From assembly GCA_905221065.1 (NCBI GenBank), contig CAJNBS010000007.1:1-64000 (forward strand): a stretch of DNA of 64,000 bases, in the 5' to 3' direction. Shown here piece after piece: positions 1 through 10,074 of the stretch (position 1 is the stretch's first letter; each line of letters begins with the position of its first letter). Position numbers and translations under genes: made by a program. The DNA is from a bacterium. GTDB lineage: Bacteria; Bacillota; Bacilli; Lactobacillales; Streptococcaceae. The notes under the pieces are model-generated. The model was not told the DNA's origin. It ran no database searches and saw only the letters and a list, made by a program, of their open reading frames with translations.

Positions 1-28
1 GGATTTTCATCGCTCTGAATATCAAAAA

Positions 29-53
29 AGAAAGGACAAATTTCGTCCTTTCT
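29..53 (-). terminator. Terminator of the man operon
   Basis: A perfect 9-bp inverted repeat (29-37 with 45-53) is followed on the minus strand by a run of six T. It lies about 85 bases after the manN stop and fits a Rho-independent terminator for manLMN. Confidence 0.75.
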
Positions 54-96
54 CGATCTTAGCTTTTCTTCAACCCACTACAGTTGACAAAGAGCC

Positions 97-127
97 AAAG
101 GAATCAGGCTTAGAACCTGGTTCCTTT
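97..127 (-). other. Hairpin just after manN
   Basis: A 12-bp inverted repeat with one mismatch (97-108 with 116-127) sits directly behind the manN stop. No T-run follows on the minus strand, so it is more likely an mRNA 3'-stabilising structure than a terminator. Confidence 0.4.
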
Positions 128-139
128 TAAGTTGTTTGA

Positions 140-1051
140 TTACATGATGTGAAGAACATGTGCCACAATACCCACTGCGAAGAGTGCAAGGATAATAGTG
201 ATTGGAGATACTTTTTTCTTAAGCAAGTACATGCAAAGGAAAGTAAGGAGTAGTCCTGATAGTCCAGGAATCAACATATCCAAGTTTTGTTGGAAAGTAG
301 TAACTTTTTCAGGTGTTTGAGACAATCCTTGTCCTACTTGTGCGAATGCTTCTTGGATACCTTTAGATCCTTCTGGCAATTTATCCCAATGGATATAAGC
401 TTTTTCATCTAGTTGAACTTTGGCAACATCGAAAGCAAATTTAATATTTACCCAACGTTGAACAAGGACAGCAAGAATGAACATACCAAGGATAGAAGCT
501 CCTTTAGTGATGTCTTGAAGGATACCGCCAGACATATCTTTAGTGATTTCTGATCCAGCCTTGTATCCAATCTCTTGTGTATACCACAAGAATGACATAC
601 GAATCAAGTTCCAAAGAACGAAGAAGAGGATTGGACCTAAGATATTACCAGTAAGGGCAAGTGAAGCACCGAGTGATCCAAGGATTGGGCGTACTGTAAA
701 CCAGAATACTGGGTCACCGATACCAGCAAGAGGTCCCATCATACCGATTTTAACCCCTTGGATAGCAGCGTCGTCGATTTCAACACCGTTAGCACGTTCT
801 TCTTCAAGTGCAAGAGTAACCCCCATGATTGGAGCGGCTACGTATGGGTGAGTGTTGAAGAATTCAAGATGGCGTTCAAGAGCAGCGATTTGATCTTCTT
901 TTTTAGTGTAGAGTTTTTTAAGAGCTGGAATTAATGAGTAAGCCCAACCCAAGTTTTGCATACGTTCATAGTTCCAAGAACCTTGTAAGAAAGTTGAACG
1001 CCACCAAACTTTTTTACGATCTGATTTAGTTAATTGAAGTTTTTCAGTCAT
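140..1051 (-). CDS. manN: PTS mannose-family transporter subunit IID
   Basis: 303 residues, the usual size of a mannose-type PTS IID protein. With IIC it forms the membrane channel that imports mannose, glucose, glucosamine and related sugars while IIAB phosphorylates them. The N-terminal half holds the family segment with PIMGVTLALEEE and the glycine-rich GMMGPLAGIGDPVFW motif. Hydrophobic segments occupy about residues 115-155 and 185-200, and a last pair lies at the C-terminus. It is the third gene of manL-manM-manN, 23 bases after manM, with an AAAGGA-type ribosome site about 11 bases before the ATG. In class I bacteriocin-sensitive bacteria the IIC/IID pair is also the docking receptor. 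Confidence 0.95.
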   Translation of the reverse strand: MTEKLQLTKSDRKKVWWRSTFLQGSWNYERMQNLGWAYSLIPALKKLYTKKEDQIAALERHLEFFNTHPYVAAPIMGVTLALEEERANGVEIDDAAIQGVKIGMMGPLAGIGDPVFWFTVRPILGSLGASLALTGNILGPILFFVLWNLIRMSFLWYTQEIGYKAGSEITKDMSGGILQDITKGASILGMFILAVLVQRWVNIKFAFDVAKVQLDEKAYIHWDKLPEGSKGIQEAFAQVGQGLSQTPEKVTTFQQNLDMLIPGLSGLLLTFLCMYLLKKKVSPITIILALFAVGIVAHVLHIM

Positions 1052-1074
1052 GATGTTTTCAGTCCTTTCTTATC

Positions 1075-1878
1075 TTAGTAGTCTTCTAGGATATCGCCGA
1101 TTGGGTCGTTAGAAGTTGCGGCTCCTCCGCCACCATTTCCACCAGTTTTAGAAAGGTGAAGGTAGATAAGAGCGATAGCAACACCGATAGCACCAAATCC
1201 GATTAGAGTAATATCTGACACGGCAGCAAGCACGAAACCGATAGCGAAGAATGGCCATACTTCACGAGTTGCCATCATGTTGATAACCATAGCGTAACCA
1301 ACGGCAACGACCATACCACCACCGATAGCCATACCATCTTTAAGCCAATCAGGCATAGTATTTAGAATGCTTTGTACGGTTTCAGTTGGTACCATTAGAA
1401 GGAGTGCTGCAGGGACTGCAATACGAAGACCTTGAAGAAGAAGTGCGACAAAGTGAGCGCGTTCAACTGCTTTAAAGTCACCTTTTTTAGCAGAAGCATC
1501 AGCAGTGTGAACCAATCCGACAGAGAGTGTACGGACAATCATAGTCAAGAATAGACCAGCAACTGCAAGAGGGATAGCAACCGCTTGGGCAACACCGATA
1601 CCTGTCTTAGTAAAGTCGCCACCAAGAACCATGATAATGGCAGCAGCAACAGAAGCAAGAGCAGCGTCAGGAGCTACGGCAGCTCCGATGTTAGCCCAAC
1701 CAAGGGCGATCATTTGAAGAGAACCACCAAGGATAATCCCTGCTTCAAGGTTACCAGTAACAAGACCGATAAGGGTACAAGCTACGATTGGTTGATGGAA
1801 TTGGAACTGGTCGAGGATACCTTCAAGACCTGCTAGGAAGGCTACAACGACTACTAAAACCATAGAAATAATAGACAT
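1075..1878 (-). CDS. manM: PTS mannose-family transporter subunit IIC
   Basis: 267 residues, strongly hydrophobic, the membrane IIC component of the mannose PTS. The segment GLVTGNLEAGIILGGSLQM near residues 38-56 is typical of the family. Several more transmembrane helices follow, and the C-terminal tail is short, glycine-rich and acidic. Gaps of 25 bases to manL and 23 bases to manN indicate one transcript. An AAAGGA ribosome site lies 9 bases before the ATG. The function is assigned from family resemblance and gene order and is not in doubt. Confidence 0.95.
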   Translation of the reverse strand: MSIISMVLVVVVAFLAGLEGILDQFQFHQPIVACTLIGLVTGNLEAGIILGGSLQMIALGWANIGAAVAPDAALASVAAAIIMVLGGDFTKTGIGVAQAVAIPLAVAGLFLTMIVRTLSVGLVHTADASAKKGDFKAVERAHFVALLLQGLRIAVPAALLLMVPTETVQSILNTMPDWLKDGMAIGGGMVVAVGYAMVINMMATREVWPFFAIGFVLAAVSDITLIGFGAIGVAIALIYLHLSKTGGNGGGGAATSNDPIGDILEDY

Positions 1879-1903
1879 CTTTAAAATCCTTTCATAAAAT
1901 CGA

Positions 1904-2893
1904 TTATTGCACGTTTGCTTTGTTGATCAAGTCAAACAAATCTTTTTTCGTGTCGTTTGGTACTTTACGTACGTCAAATTCAACACCAAGGTCACGCATT
2001 TTTTCAAATGTAGCAACGTCATCTTTGTCCATAGACAAAACGTTGTTAACCATTGTTTTACCAGTTGAGTGAGCCATTGATCCAACATTAAGAGTTTTGA
2101 TTGGCACGCCACCTTCGATTGCACGAAGGGCATCTTGAGGTGTTTCAAACAAGATAAGGGCATGTGTTCCTCCGAAGCGAGGATCTTTTGCAACGTCGAT
2201 TAGTTTTTGGATAGGAACAACGTTTGCTTTCACTTTACCTGGAGCTGCTTGTTTAATCAATTCTTTACGTAATTCGTCTTTAGCTACGTTATCTGAAGCA
2301 ACGATGATACGGTCTGCTTTTGAATCTGGAGTCCAAGCAGTTGCAACCTGACCGTGAAGTAGACGAGTGTCTAGACGGGCAAGGTTGATTTTGAGTTTAC
2401 CGTCTCCGATGACAGTTCCTTCTGGAATAGCAGCTTGGGCAACTGGAGCAGCTGCAGCGCTTGCTACTTCCTCAACTGGGTTTAGCTCTTCTGGAAGAGC
2501 TTTGATGCCATCTTTGGCTTCTTTAATGATATTTGCAGCGACTTTTTCTACACCTGCAGCAGCGTCCATGAGTCGCTCTGTATAGGCTTGAATCAACATC
2601 GGTAAATTAAGTCCAGTGATGATGGCAAACTTACGCTCAGGATTTTCTCCCATCACGCGGCTAGCTTGGTTAAATGGAGATCCACTCCAAAGGTCAGCCA
2701 GAACTAGAACCTCATCTTCTGCGTCAAATGCAGCAACAGCGTTATTAAACTTAGCGTATAAATCATCAGGACCTTCATTTGGCATAAAGGTTACAACTTG
2801 AACCTTTTCTTGTTCACCAAAAATCATAGAACCTGACTGATGAATACCCGCAGCAAATTCGCCGTGGCTCGCAATAATGATTCCGATACTCAT
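1904..2893 (-). CDS. manL: PTS mannose-family transporter subunit IIAB
   Basis: Cytoplasmic IIAB protein that passes phosphate from HPr to incoming sugar. The IIA domain (residues 1-130) starts with [12 protein letters not shown], whose His10 is the phosphorylated residue. An Ala/Pro/Glu-rich linker (about 140-165) leads to the IIB domain, with [15 protein letters not shown] near residue 177 carrying the second phosphorylation histidine. I chose ATG 2893, giving 329 residues, because the CCTCCT complement at 2904-2909 is 10 bases from it but only one base from the alternative ATG at 2902. First gene of the man operon. ManL also contributes to glucose-linked catabolite control in streptococci (family knowledge). 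The promoter overlaps a cre-like site. Confidence 0.95.
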
Positions 2894-2952
2894 TATTGTC
2901 ATTCCTCCTTTTTTGTTTTAGTTTTCGTTTAAGAAAACTTTAAGACTTTTTA

Positions 2953-2981
2953 AGTATAAACCGTTTTCATCTAAAAATCAA
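2953..2981 (-). promoter_or_regulatory. manL promoter with overlapping cre-like site
   Basis: On the minus strand TTGATT (2981-2976), a 17-base spacer and TATACT (2958-2953) form a good sigma-A promoter. Positions 2969-2956 read TGAAAACGGTTTAT, with a perfect left half of the CcpA operator consensus TGWAANCGNTNWCA and two mismatches at the right end. It covers the spacer and the -10, a position expected to repress. Confidence 0.6.
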
Positions 2982-3081
2982 CTATTTATCATAAAATAAT
3001 TAAAAAGATTACATCTGAAAATATTGATATATTGAGTTTTAGAGAAGTTTTTTTGAATCCTTATTAAAAAATTTAATATAA

Positions 3082-3108
3082 AAAAGTTGGAAGCGCATTC
3101 CAACTTTT
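3082..3108 (-). terminator. adhP terminator
   Basis: A perfect 11-bp stem (3082-3092 with 3098-3108) around a five-base loop, with A/T runs on both sides, lies just after the adhP stop on the minus strand. Confidence 0.75.
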
Positions 3109-3127
3109 AAAATAAATTTTTATTAGA

Positions 3128-4147
3128 TTAGTGGGTGAAGTCGAGTACCATACGTCCTTGGATTTGACCTTTTTCCATTTCGTCGAAAATGGCTACGGCA
3201 TCTTCTACTGGACGTTTTTGGACAACTGGAACTACTAAACCTTCTGCACCGAATTGGAAGGCTTCTTCCAAGTCTTTACGAGTTCCAACGAGAGAACCGA
3301 TGACTTGGATTCCATCTAGAACGGTTTTTACGATACTTAGTTCCATCATTTCAGAAGGAAGGCCGACAGCGACAACGCGACCACCAGCACGAACTGAGTC
3401 AACAGCCTGGTTGAAGGCAACTTTAGATACAGCAGTTACGACAGCTGAATGAGCTCCTCCATCAGTTTTTTCCTTGATGAGTCCTGGTACATCATCAACT
3501 TCTAGGCCGTTAATAACGACATCAGCACCTACTTCTTTTGCAAGGGCAAGTTTGTCATTGTTGATATCAACGGCGATGACATGAGCATTGAATACTTTTT
3601 TAGCATATTGAACAGCTAGGTTACCAAGTCCACCAGCACCGTAAAGAACAACCCATTGGCCAGGTTCAACTTTGGCTTCCTTAATAGCTTTATAGGTTGT
3701 TACCCCAGCACATGTAATAGAAGAAGCTTGGGCTGGATCAAGTCCGTCAGGGACTTTAACAGCATAGTCTGCAGTTACGATACATTGTTCAGCCATACCA
3801 CCGTCTACTGAGTAACCAGCATTTTTTACTGTACGGCAAAGAGTTTCACGGCCAGTAGTACAGTATTCGCAAGTGCCACATCCTTCAAAGAACCAAGCAA
3901 CGCTGACGCGGTCGCCGACTTTAAGGCTTTTTACATCTGGGGCAATTTCCTTAACGATACCAACACCTTCATGTCCTAGAACACGGCCTGGTACCTGACC
4001 GAAGTCACCATGGGCAACGTGGAGGTCAGTGTGGCAAACACCACAGTATTCAATTTCTACAAGTGCTTCCCCAGTTTCAAGTGGACGGAGTACTTTTTCT
4101 TCAACAGCAACACCAGTGCTTTCTGGATTTACAACAACAGCTTTCAT
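3128..4147 (-). CDS. adhP: Zinc-dependent alcohol dehydrogenase
   Basis: 339 residues, the normal size for a bacterial medium-chain zinc alcohol dehydrogenase that interconverts ethanol and acetaldehyde with NAD(H). Catalytic zinc ligands are visible in CGVCHTDLH (about residue 36) and GHEGVG (about 59). The structural zinc loop is GCGTCEYC with a fourth Cys in RETLC. The nucleotide fold starts with [15 protein letters not shown] at about residue 169. It is a single gene between two terminators, with an AGGAGG-like site before the ATG. A Rex-like operator lies about 100 bases upstream, which fits control by the NADH/NAD ratio. Confidence 0.93.
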   Translation of the reverse strand: MKAVVVNPESTGVAVEEKVLRPLETGEALVEIEYCGVCHTDLHVAHGDFGQVPGRVLGHEGVGIVKEIAPDVKSLKVGDRVSVAWFFEGCGTCEYCTTGRETLCRTVKNAGYSVDGGMAEQCIVTADYAVKVPDGLDPAQASSITCAGVTTYKAIKEAKVEPGQWVVLYGAGGLGNLAVQYAKKVFNAHVIAVDINNDKLALAKEVGADVVINGLEVDDVPGLIKEKTDGGAHSAVVTAVSKVAFNQAVDSVRAGGRVVAVGLPSEMMELSIVKTVLDGIQVIGSLVGTRKDLEEAFQFGAEGLVVPVVQKRPVEDAVAIFDEMEKGQIQGRMVLDFTH

Positions 4148-4243
4148 AGCTATCCTCCTTGATATTAACTGAGAGCAGGAGAAACAGGACTGGATTGATT
4201 TTGTGTCAACAGAGTCGAGTGTGACGAGCTCTCTTGTATTTAT

Positions 4244-4261
4244 ATGTGAAGTATATCACAA
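4244..4261 (-). promoter_or_regulatory. Rex-like operator upstream of adhP
   Basis: The minus strand reads TTGTGATATACTTCACAT, matching the Rex consensus TTGTGAnnnnnnTCACAA at 11 of 12 fixed positions. A TATAAA -10-like sequence follows at once. Inference: redox-responsive repression of adhP. Confidence 0.6.
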
Positions 4262-4343
4262 AAGAAAGCCTTTTCCAAGGTTTTGGAGGCAAAAAGTAGA
4301 ACAATCGATTAACTGGTTGATGAGACTGTGAAAAGAGCACAAA

Positions 4344-4363
4344 GACCAGCTCGCAAGCTGGTC
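4344..4363 (-). terminator. Terminator of the HAD gene
   Basis: GACCAGCT (4344-4351) pairs with AGCTGGTC (4356-4363) around a four-base loop. A T-rich stretch follows on the minus strand. It lies 8 bases after the HAD-gene stop. Confidence 0.65.
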
Positions 4364-4371
4364 AGTATGGA

Positions 4372-5184
4372 CTATAAGAATAAGTCTTGCAGGGTTTTGG
4401 CAACCCCATCTTGGTCATTGGTCAGGGCAATTTGCTCATCTGCATAGGGGAGTAGCTCTGGGTTGGCATTTTTCATGGCATAGCCCTTCCCAGCAAAAGC
4501 GAGCATTTCGGTATCATTGTGTTCATCTCCAAAAGAAATCAAATCCTTTTTGTCACGGTTCATTACCTTGAGCAAGTAGTCCAAAGCAAAGGCCTTGTTG
4601 ACACCTTTTGGGGTACATTCAAGTATATTGAGCGGACCTCCCCAGGTATTGATAGAAAGTTGATGCTGGTAGAAGGCGTTCATTTCTTTTGCCAAGGCAT
4701 ATTTGTCACTGGCTCTGGTCTGCAAGAGGATACAGTTAGGATCCTTGGTTACCAACTCAGGCTGGAATTGATCTTCAGGCTGGAAAGCTTCCACACCAAA
4801 TAGTTTGGGATTGGCAATTTCTTCATTAGGATTTGTAATGTAGAATTTTTTACGATATTCCCCAGCGATAAAATCGGCTTGAATGTCCTCTGAACGTTGA
4901 ACCATGTCTAGCAGATATTTTTTGTCTACCGTCAAACACTTTTCAAAATCCCAAACTTGGTCTGGTAAATGAGTAAGGGAGCCGTTGAAATTAATCATAG
5001 GAGTGTTTAAGCCTAGTTCACGGTAAAAATCTTTTGACATTCGGTAAGGGCGCCCTGTCGTAATAATAACTTGATGGCCTTTTTCAGTAACTTTTTTTAT
5101 GGTTTCTTTGGTAAAGTCAGAAATCTGACTGTCTGAGTTGAGCAGGGTTCCATCCAGGTCAACTGCAATAATTTTTTTCGTCAT
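4372..5184 (-). CDS. Cof-type HAD-superfamily phosphatase
   Basis: 270 residues. It starts with the HAD motif I DLDGTLLNSD (Asp8 nucleophile, Asp10 acid/base). Motif II is ITTGRP at about residue 41, and motif IV is ISFGDEHNDTEMLAFAG at about residue 216, with the large alpha/beta cap of subclass IIB between them. Such proteins dephosphorylate sugar phosphates, flavin or pyridoxal phosphates; the substrate cannot be read from sequence. It is transcribed divergently from the purine permease, with an AAAGG ribosome site before the ATG. Single gene, cytoplasmic. Confidence 0.88.
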   Translation of the reverse strand: MTKKIIAVDLDGTLLNSDSQISDFTKETIKKVTEKGHQVIITTGRPYRMSKDFYRELGLNTPMINFNGSLTHLPDQVWDFEKCLTVDKKYLLDMVQRSEDIQADFIAGEYRKKFYITNPNEEIANPKLFGVEAFQPEDQFQPELVTKDPNCILLQTRASDKYALAKEMNAFYQHQLSINTWGGPLNILECTPKGVNKAFALDYLLKVMNRDKKDLISFGDEHNDTEMLAFAGKGYAMKNANPELLPYADEQIALTNDQDGVAKTLQDLFL

Positions 5185-5307
5185 AGGGACCTTTCTAGTG
5201 TCTTTTCAGATAAGATGTCTACTATTATAACAAAAAGCAGGCAGAAAAGCAGATTCGAAACCAAAAAAGAAATTTCATCAAATTCTTAAATAAATCAAAC
5301 AAAGATA

Positions 5308-5336
5308 TTGAAAAAGTGAATGATAAATGATATAAT
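5308..5336 (+). promoter_or_regulatory. Purine permease promoter
   Basis: TTGAAA (5308-5313), a 17-base spacer and TATAAT (5331-5336) with an extended -10 TG at 5328-5329. The leader to the start codon is only about 30 bases, too short for a purine riboswitch. Confidence 0.7.
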
Positions 5337-5341
5337 TCTAT

Positions 5342-5354
5342 TATTGTTCGTAAA
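5342..5354 (-). promoter_or_regulatory. PurBox-like site in permease leader
   Basis: The minus strand reads TTTACGAACAATA. It matches the CGAACWWT core of the PurR target AWWWCCGAACWWT, with one mismatch at the preceding C. It lies just downstream of the -10 of the purine permease. PurR itself is encoded at 43279 in this window. Confidence 0.45.
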
Positions 5355-5373
5355 AATTAAAAGGAGATTGATA

Positions 5374-6792
5374 ATGGACAAATTATTTAAACTAAAAGAG
5401 AACGGTACAGACGTTCGTACAGAGGTTCTCGCTGGTTTAACAACTTTCTTTGCAATGAGCTATATTCTCTTTGTAAACCCACAAATTCTTTCGCAAACAG
5501 GAATGCCTGCTCAGGGTGTATTCCTTGCAACGATTATCGGTGCAGTAGCAGGAACCTTGATGATGGCCTTCTATGCTAACCTGCCATACGCTCAAGCGCC
5601 AGGTATGGGACTCAATGCCTTCTTTACCTTTACAGTCGTATTCGGACTTGGTTATTCATGGCAAGAAGCCTTGGCTATGGTCTTCATCTGTGGAATTATC
5701 TCATTGATTATTACCTTGACAAATGTTCGTAAAATGATCATTGAATCGATTCCAAATGCCCTTCGCTCAGCAATTTCAGCTGGTATCGGTGTCTTTCTTG
5801 CCTACGTGGGAATTAAGAATGCTGGACTTTTGAAATTCTCTATTGATCCAGGGAACTACACGGTTGCAGGAGAAGGGGCTGATAAGGCTCAAGCAGCGAT
5901 TACAGCAAATGCTTCAGCAGTTCCAGGATTGGTCAGCTTTAATAATCCAGCTGTTTTGGTGGCTCTTGCAGGACTTGCTATTACTATCTTCTTTGTCATT
6001 AAAGGGATTAAAGGGGGAATTATCCTCTCTATCTTGACAACAACTGTTCTTGCTATTGCAGTTGGTTTGGTAGATTTGTCTAGTATCGATTTTGCTAATA
6101 ACCATGTTGGTGCAGCCTTTGAAGACTTGAAGACAGTCTTTGGTGCAGCTCTTGGTTCAGAAGGTTTGGGAGCTTTGATTTCAGATACAGCTCGCTTGCC
6201 TGAAACTCTGATGGCCATTCTTGCCTTCTCATTGACAGATATTTTTGACACAATTGGTACCTTGATCGGTACAGGTGAAAAAGTTGGTATCGTAGCGACA
6301 AATGGTGAAAATCACCAATCAGCTAAGTTGGACAAGGCTCTTTACTCTGACTTGATTGGTACTTCAATTGGTGCCATCGCAGGTACTTCAAACGTAACGA
6401 CTTATGTTGAGTCTGCTGCTGGTATCGGTGCAGGTGGACGTACTGGTTTGACAGCCTTGGTTGTAGCTATCTGTTTTGCAATTTCAAGCTTCTTTAGCCC
6501 ACTTCTAGCGATTGTACCAACAGCCGCTACAGCCCCAATATTGATTATCGTTGGGATTATGATGTTGGCTAGCTTGAAAAATATCCATTGGGATGATATG
6601 TCTGAAGCAGTTCCTGCCTTCTTCACATCTATCTTTATGGGGTTCAGCTACTCTATCACTCAAGGGATTGCAGTTGGTTTCTTGACTTACACTTTGACTA
6701 AGCTTGTCAAAGGTCAAGCTAAAGATGTTCATGTCATGATTTGGATTTTGGATGCCTTGTTTATCCTTAACTACATCAGCATGGCCCTATAA
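5374..6792 (+). CDS. pbuO: NCS2-family purine permease
   Basis: 472 residues from ATG 5374, which has AAAGGAG 7 bases upstream; a longer in-frame extension upstream of this lacks a ribosome site. It is a polytopic membrane protein of the AzgA/PbuG branch of NCS2. Family motifs visible are TTFFAMSYILFVNPQIL near residue 22, APGMGLNAFFTFTV near residue 75, and LTDIFDTIGTLIGTGEK near residue 285, the last two being substrate-binding regions. Members import hypoxanthine, guanine or adenine by proton symport. The putative PurBox in its leader supports a purine role. The gene symbol is by family and exact substrate choice is unknown. Confidence 0.85.
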   Translation: MDKLFKLKENGTDVRTEVLAGLTTFFAMSYILFVNPQILSQTGMPAQGVFLATIIGAVAGTLMMAFYANLPYAQAPGMGLNAFFTFTVVFGLGYSWQEALAMVFICGIISLIITLTNVRKMIIESIPNALRSAISAGIGVFLAYVGIKNAGLLKFSIDPGNYTVAGEGADKAQAAITANASAVPGLVSFNNPAVLVALAGLAITIFFVIKGIKGGIILSILTTTVLAIAVGLVDLSSIDFANNHVGAAFEDLKTVFGAALGSEGLGALISDTARLPETLMAILAFSLTDIFDTIGTLIGTGEKVGIVATNGENHQSAKLDKALYSDLIGTSIGAIAGTSNVTTYVESAAGIGAGGRTGLTALVVAICFAISSFFSPLLAIVPTAATAPILIIVGIMMLASLKNIHWDDMSEAVPAFFTSIFMGFSYSITQGIAVGFLTYTLTKLVKGQAKDVHVMIWILDALFILNYISMAL

Positions 6793-6795
6793 ATG

Positions 6796-6835
6796 CTATA
6801 ATATAAAAAGGGGTTCTCCCCTTTTTATATTATAG
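6796..6835 (+). terminator. Strong hairpin terminator after the permease
   Basis: A perfect 18-bp inverted repeat (6796-6813 with 6818-6835) has a four-base loop. The GC-rich top and A/T arms give U-runs in either direction. It lies 4 bases after the permease stop. Confidence 0.85.
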
Positions 6836-6896
6836 TTACTTGAAAATTGCTTCAAACTAGGTAGGTGATTTTGATTGAATGGTAGGAGTATGATTG

Positions 6897-7604
6897 ATGA
6901 TAAAAAAGAATATTTGGGGTGAAGTATTAAACCGGGGGAAGTGGTTAATAATCTTTCTAGCAGGGCTTTTGTTTTCTCAGCTTCCTTTAGCCCTAGCAAC
7001 TTTTCTAACTAGCAGAAAATTTCCACTGTTTCAAACGGGACTATTAGTAGGGGCCTTATCTCTTGTGGTTTTAACTGTATTTATAATAGGTGCTAGGAAA
7101 ACACAGTTGGCTAGTTTTGGTTTATCGTTTTTCAAGGCTAAGGATTTGGCTAGATTGGCCTTAAGCTATCTAGTGATTCTTGCCTTTAATATTCTTGGTG
7201 TGGTCTTACTGCATTTGATGAATGAAACAACAACCAGCAATCAATCAAATATTAATGATTTGATCCAGAATAGTTCCTTAATTTCCAGTTTTTTCTTACT
7301 GGTTCTAATAGCTCCTATTTGTGAGGAGATTTTATGTCGAGGTATAATTCCTAAAAAGATTTTTAGAGGAAATGAAAATTTGGGATACATAATAGGTGCA
7401 ATTGTATTTGCTTTGCTGCATCTACCAACAAATCTGCCTTCTCTTTTAATCTATGGTGGCATGTCATCGGTTTTAACGTGGACTGTCTATAAAACCCAAC
7501 GTTTAGAAATGTCTATCTTACTTCATATGATTGTTAACGGAGTAGTCTTTTGCTTGTTTGCACTTGTGATTATTGTTAGTAGAACCTTTGGTGTGCCTAT
7601 TTAA
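6897..7604 (+). CDS. CPBP-family intramembrane metalloprotease
   Basis: 235 residues from ATG 6897, chosen because AGGAG at 6884-6888 is 8 bases upstream; TTG 6894 is the alternative. Six to seven transmembrane helices are predicted by eye. The CPBP/Abi motifs are present: APICEEILCRG (motif 1, EExxxR), FALLHLPTN (motif 2 His) and HMIVNG near the C-terminus. Such proteins are Rce1-like intramembrane proteases, and in streptococci some act in bacteriocin maturation or self-immunity. No bacteriocin gene is adjacent, so the role is unknown. It stands alone between two terminators. Confidence 0.82.
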   Translation: MIKKNIWGEVLNRGKWLIIFLAGLLFSQLPLALATFLTSRKFPLFQTGLLVGALSLVVLTVFIIGARKTQLASFGLSFFKAKDLARLALSYLVILAFNILGVVLLHLMNETTTSNQSNINDLIQNSSLISSFFLLVLIAPICEEILCRGIIPKKIFRGNENLGYIIGAIVFALLHLPTNLPSLLIYGGMSSVLTWTVYKTQRLEMSILLHMIVNGVVFCLFALVIIVSRTFGVPI

Positions 7605-7709
7605 GGTTCTCTACTTTAAAAGTTAAGGGCAATATTTTAAAAATGGGAGAAATGGTTCTGCTAAATGGAAGCAATTTTTCTTGAGGGAGAAATTGCCTCC
7701 TTCAACTGT

Positions 7710-7743
7710 GAAAAAGATGAATGCAATCGTGTCCATCTTTTTC
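7710..7743 (+). terminator. Terminator upstream of folP
   Basis: GAAAAAGATG (7710-7719) pairs with CATCTTTTTC (7734-7743), followed by TTTTT. It closes the CPBP gene. A further imperfect hairpin spans about 7670-7700. The folP -10 (TGGTAAAAT, 7750-7758) follows. Confidence 0.65.
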
Positions 7744-7760
7744 TTTTTATGGTAAAATAG

Positions 7761-8750
<990 letters not shown>

Positions 8751-8751
8751 G

Positions 8752-10074
8752 ATGAAAGAAATTGAAAATAATCAGTGGATTGCCAACTATCGGACGGACC
8801 AACCGCATTTTGGCTTGGAACGCATGGTGGAACTCCTAGCATTGCGTGGCAATCCCCATCTCAAACTCAAGGTCATCCATATCGGAGGGACCAATGGCAA
8901 GGGTTCAACCATTGCTTTTTTGAAAAATATGCTGGAAAAGCTAGGCCTGAGAGTTGGCGTGTTTAGCTCGCCCTATCTTATTCATTATACAGACCAGATT
9001 AGCATCAATGGTGCATCTACCCCAGAAGCGAGACTAGAGGCCCTCATGGTGGACTATCAGTCTTTGTTGGAGGGAGAAGCAACTGCCAATTTGCAGGGGA
9101 CAACTGAGTTTGAGATCATCACAGCTATAGCCTATGATTACTTTGCCTCAGAGCAAGTAGATGTGGCCATCATGGAAGTGGGCATGGGTGGCCTTCTGGA
9201 TAGTACTAATGTTTGCCAGCCCATTTTGACAGGAATTACAACTATAGGATTGGACCATGTAGCCCTACTTGGTGACACCTTGGAGGCCATAGCAGAGCAG
9301 AAGGCAGGTATTATCAAACAAGGGATTCCTTTGGTAACAGGTCGCATTGCTCCAGAAGCGCTAGCTGTAATTGATTCTATTGCGGCAACTAAAAATGCGT
9401 CAAGAATACGATATGAGAGAGATTATCAGGTCAGTCATCAAAAGAGTGTGGTAACGGGTGAAATATTTGATTATACCAGTTCTATCAGACAAGGCAGCTT
9501 CCAGACTGGCCTGCTCGGTTTGCACCAGATAGAGAATGCTGGGATGGCCATTGCTTTGCTTGATACTTTTTGTCAAGAAGATGCTCGAGAGCTAGCAAGC
9601 AATGACTTGATTGGTCAAGCCTTGGAAGAAACAAGATGGCCAGGGCGTCTGGAGGTCGTGTCAAGAGACCCCTTGATGATTTTGGATGGGGCGCATAATC
9701 CCCATGCTATCAAGGCTTTATTGACAACCTTGCAAGAACGCTTTGCGGATTATCATAAGGAAATCCTCTTTACCTGCATAAAAACCAAGGCCTTGGAGGA
9801 TATGTTGGATTTGCTGGGGGCAATACCAGATACCGAGCTTACCCTGACACATTTTGACGATAGTCGGGCAACTGATGAAAGCGTGCTGAAAGAGGCAGCT
9901 AAGTCTAGAAATCTCAGCTACCAAGGCTGGCAGGATTTTCTAGAGCAGAAATTGATAGATAAAAAAGAAGAGAAACAAACAGTTAGGATTGTCACAGGTT
10001 CCTTGTATTTCTTGAGCCAAGTGAGAGCCTATCTGATGGAGAGGAAGAACGAGAATGGATACACAAAAAATTGA
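8752..10074 (+). CDS. folC: Dihydrofolate synthase / folylpolyglutamate synthase
   Basis: 440 residues, Mur-ligase family. It adds glutamate to dihydropteroate (and possibly further glutamates to folate) using ATP. The P-loop [12 protein letters not shown] lies at residues 45-56, the Mur-ligase motif [12 protein letters not shown] at about 122-133, [13 protein letters not shown] at about 141-153, and the C-terminal domain starts near [10 protein letters not shown] (about 307). The ATG follows the folP stop by one base with no clear ribosome site, so translation is probably coupled to folP. This is the sulB position of the pneumococcal sul cluster. Its end overlaps folE by 20 bases. Confidence 0.93.
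   Translation: MKEIENNQWIANYRTDQPHFGLERMVELLALRGNPHLKLKVIHIGGTNGKGSTIAFLKNMLEKLGLRVGVFSSPYLIHYTDQISINGASTPEARLEALMVDYQSLLEGEATANLQGTTEFEIITAIAYDYFASEQVDVAIMEVGMGGLLDSTNVCQPILTGITTIGLDHVALLGDTLEAIAEQKAGIIKQGIPLVTGRIAPEALAVIDSIAATKNASRIRYERDYQVSHQKSVVTGEIFDYTSSIRQGSFQTGLLGLHQIENAGMAIALLDTFCQEDARELASNDLIGQALEETRWPGRLEVVSRDPLMILDGAHNPHAIKALLTTLQERFADYHKEILFTCIKTKALEDMLDLLGAIPDTELTLTHFDDSRATDESVLKEAAKSRNLSYQGWQDFLEQKLIDKKEEKQTVRIVTGSLYFLSQVRAYLMERKNENGYTKN

Noticed and set aside
5337..5373. Purine riboswitch before the permease
   Set aside because: The leader is about 30 bases, too short for the three-way junction, and no conserved core was seen.
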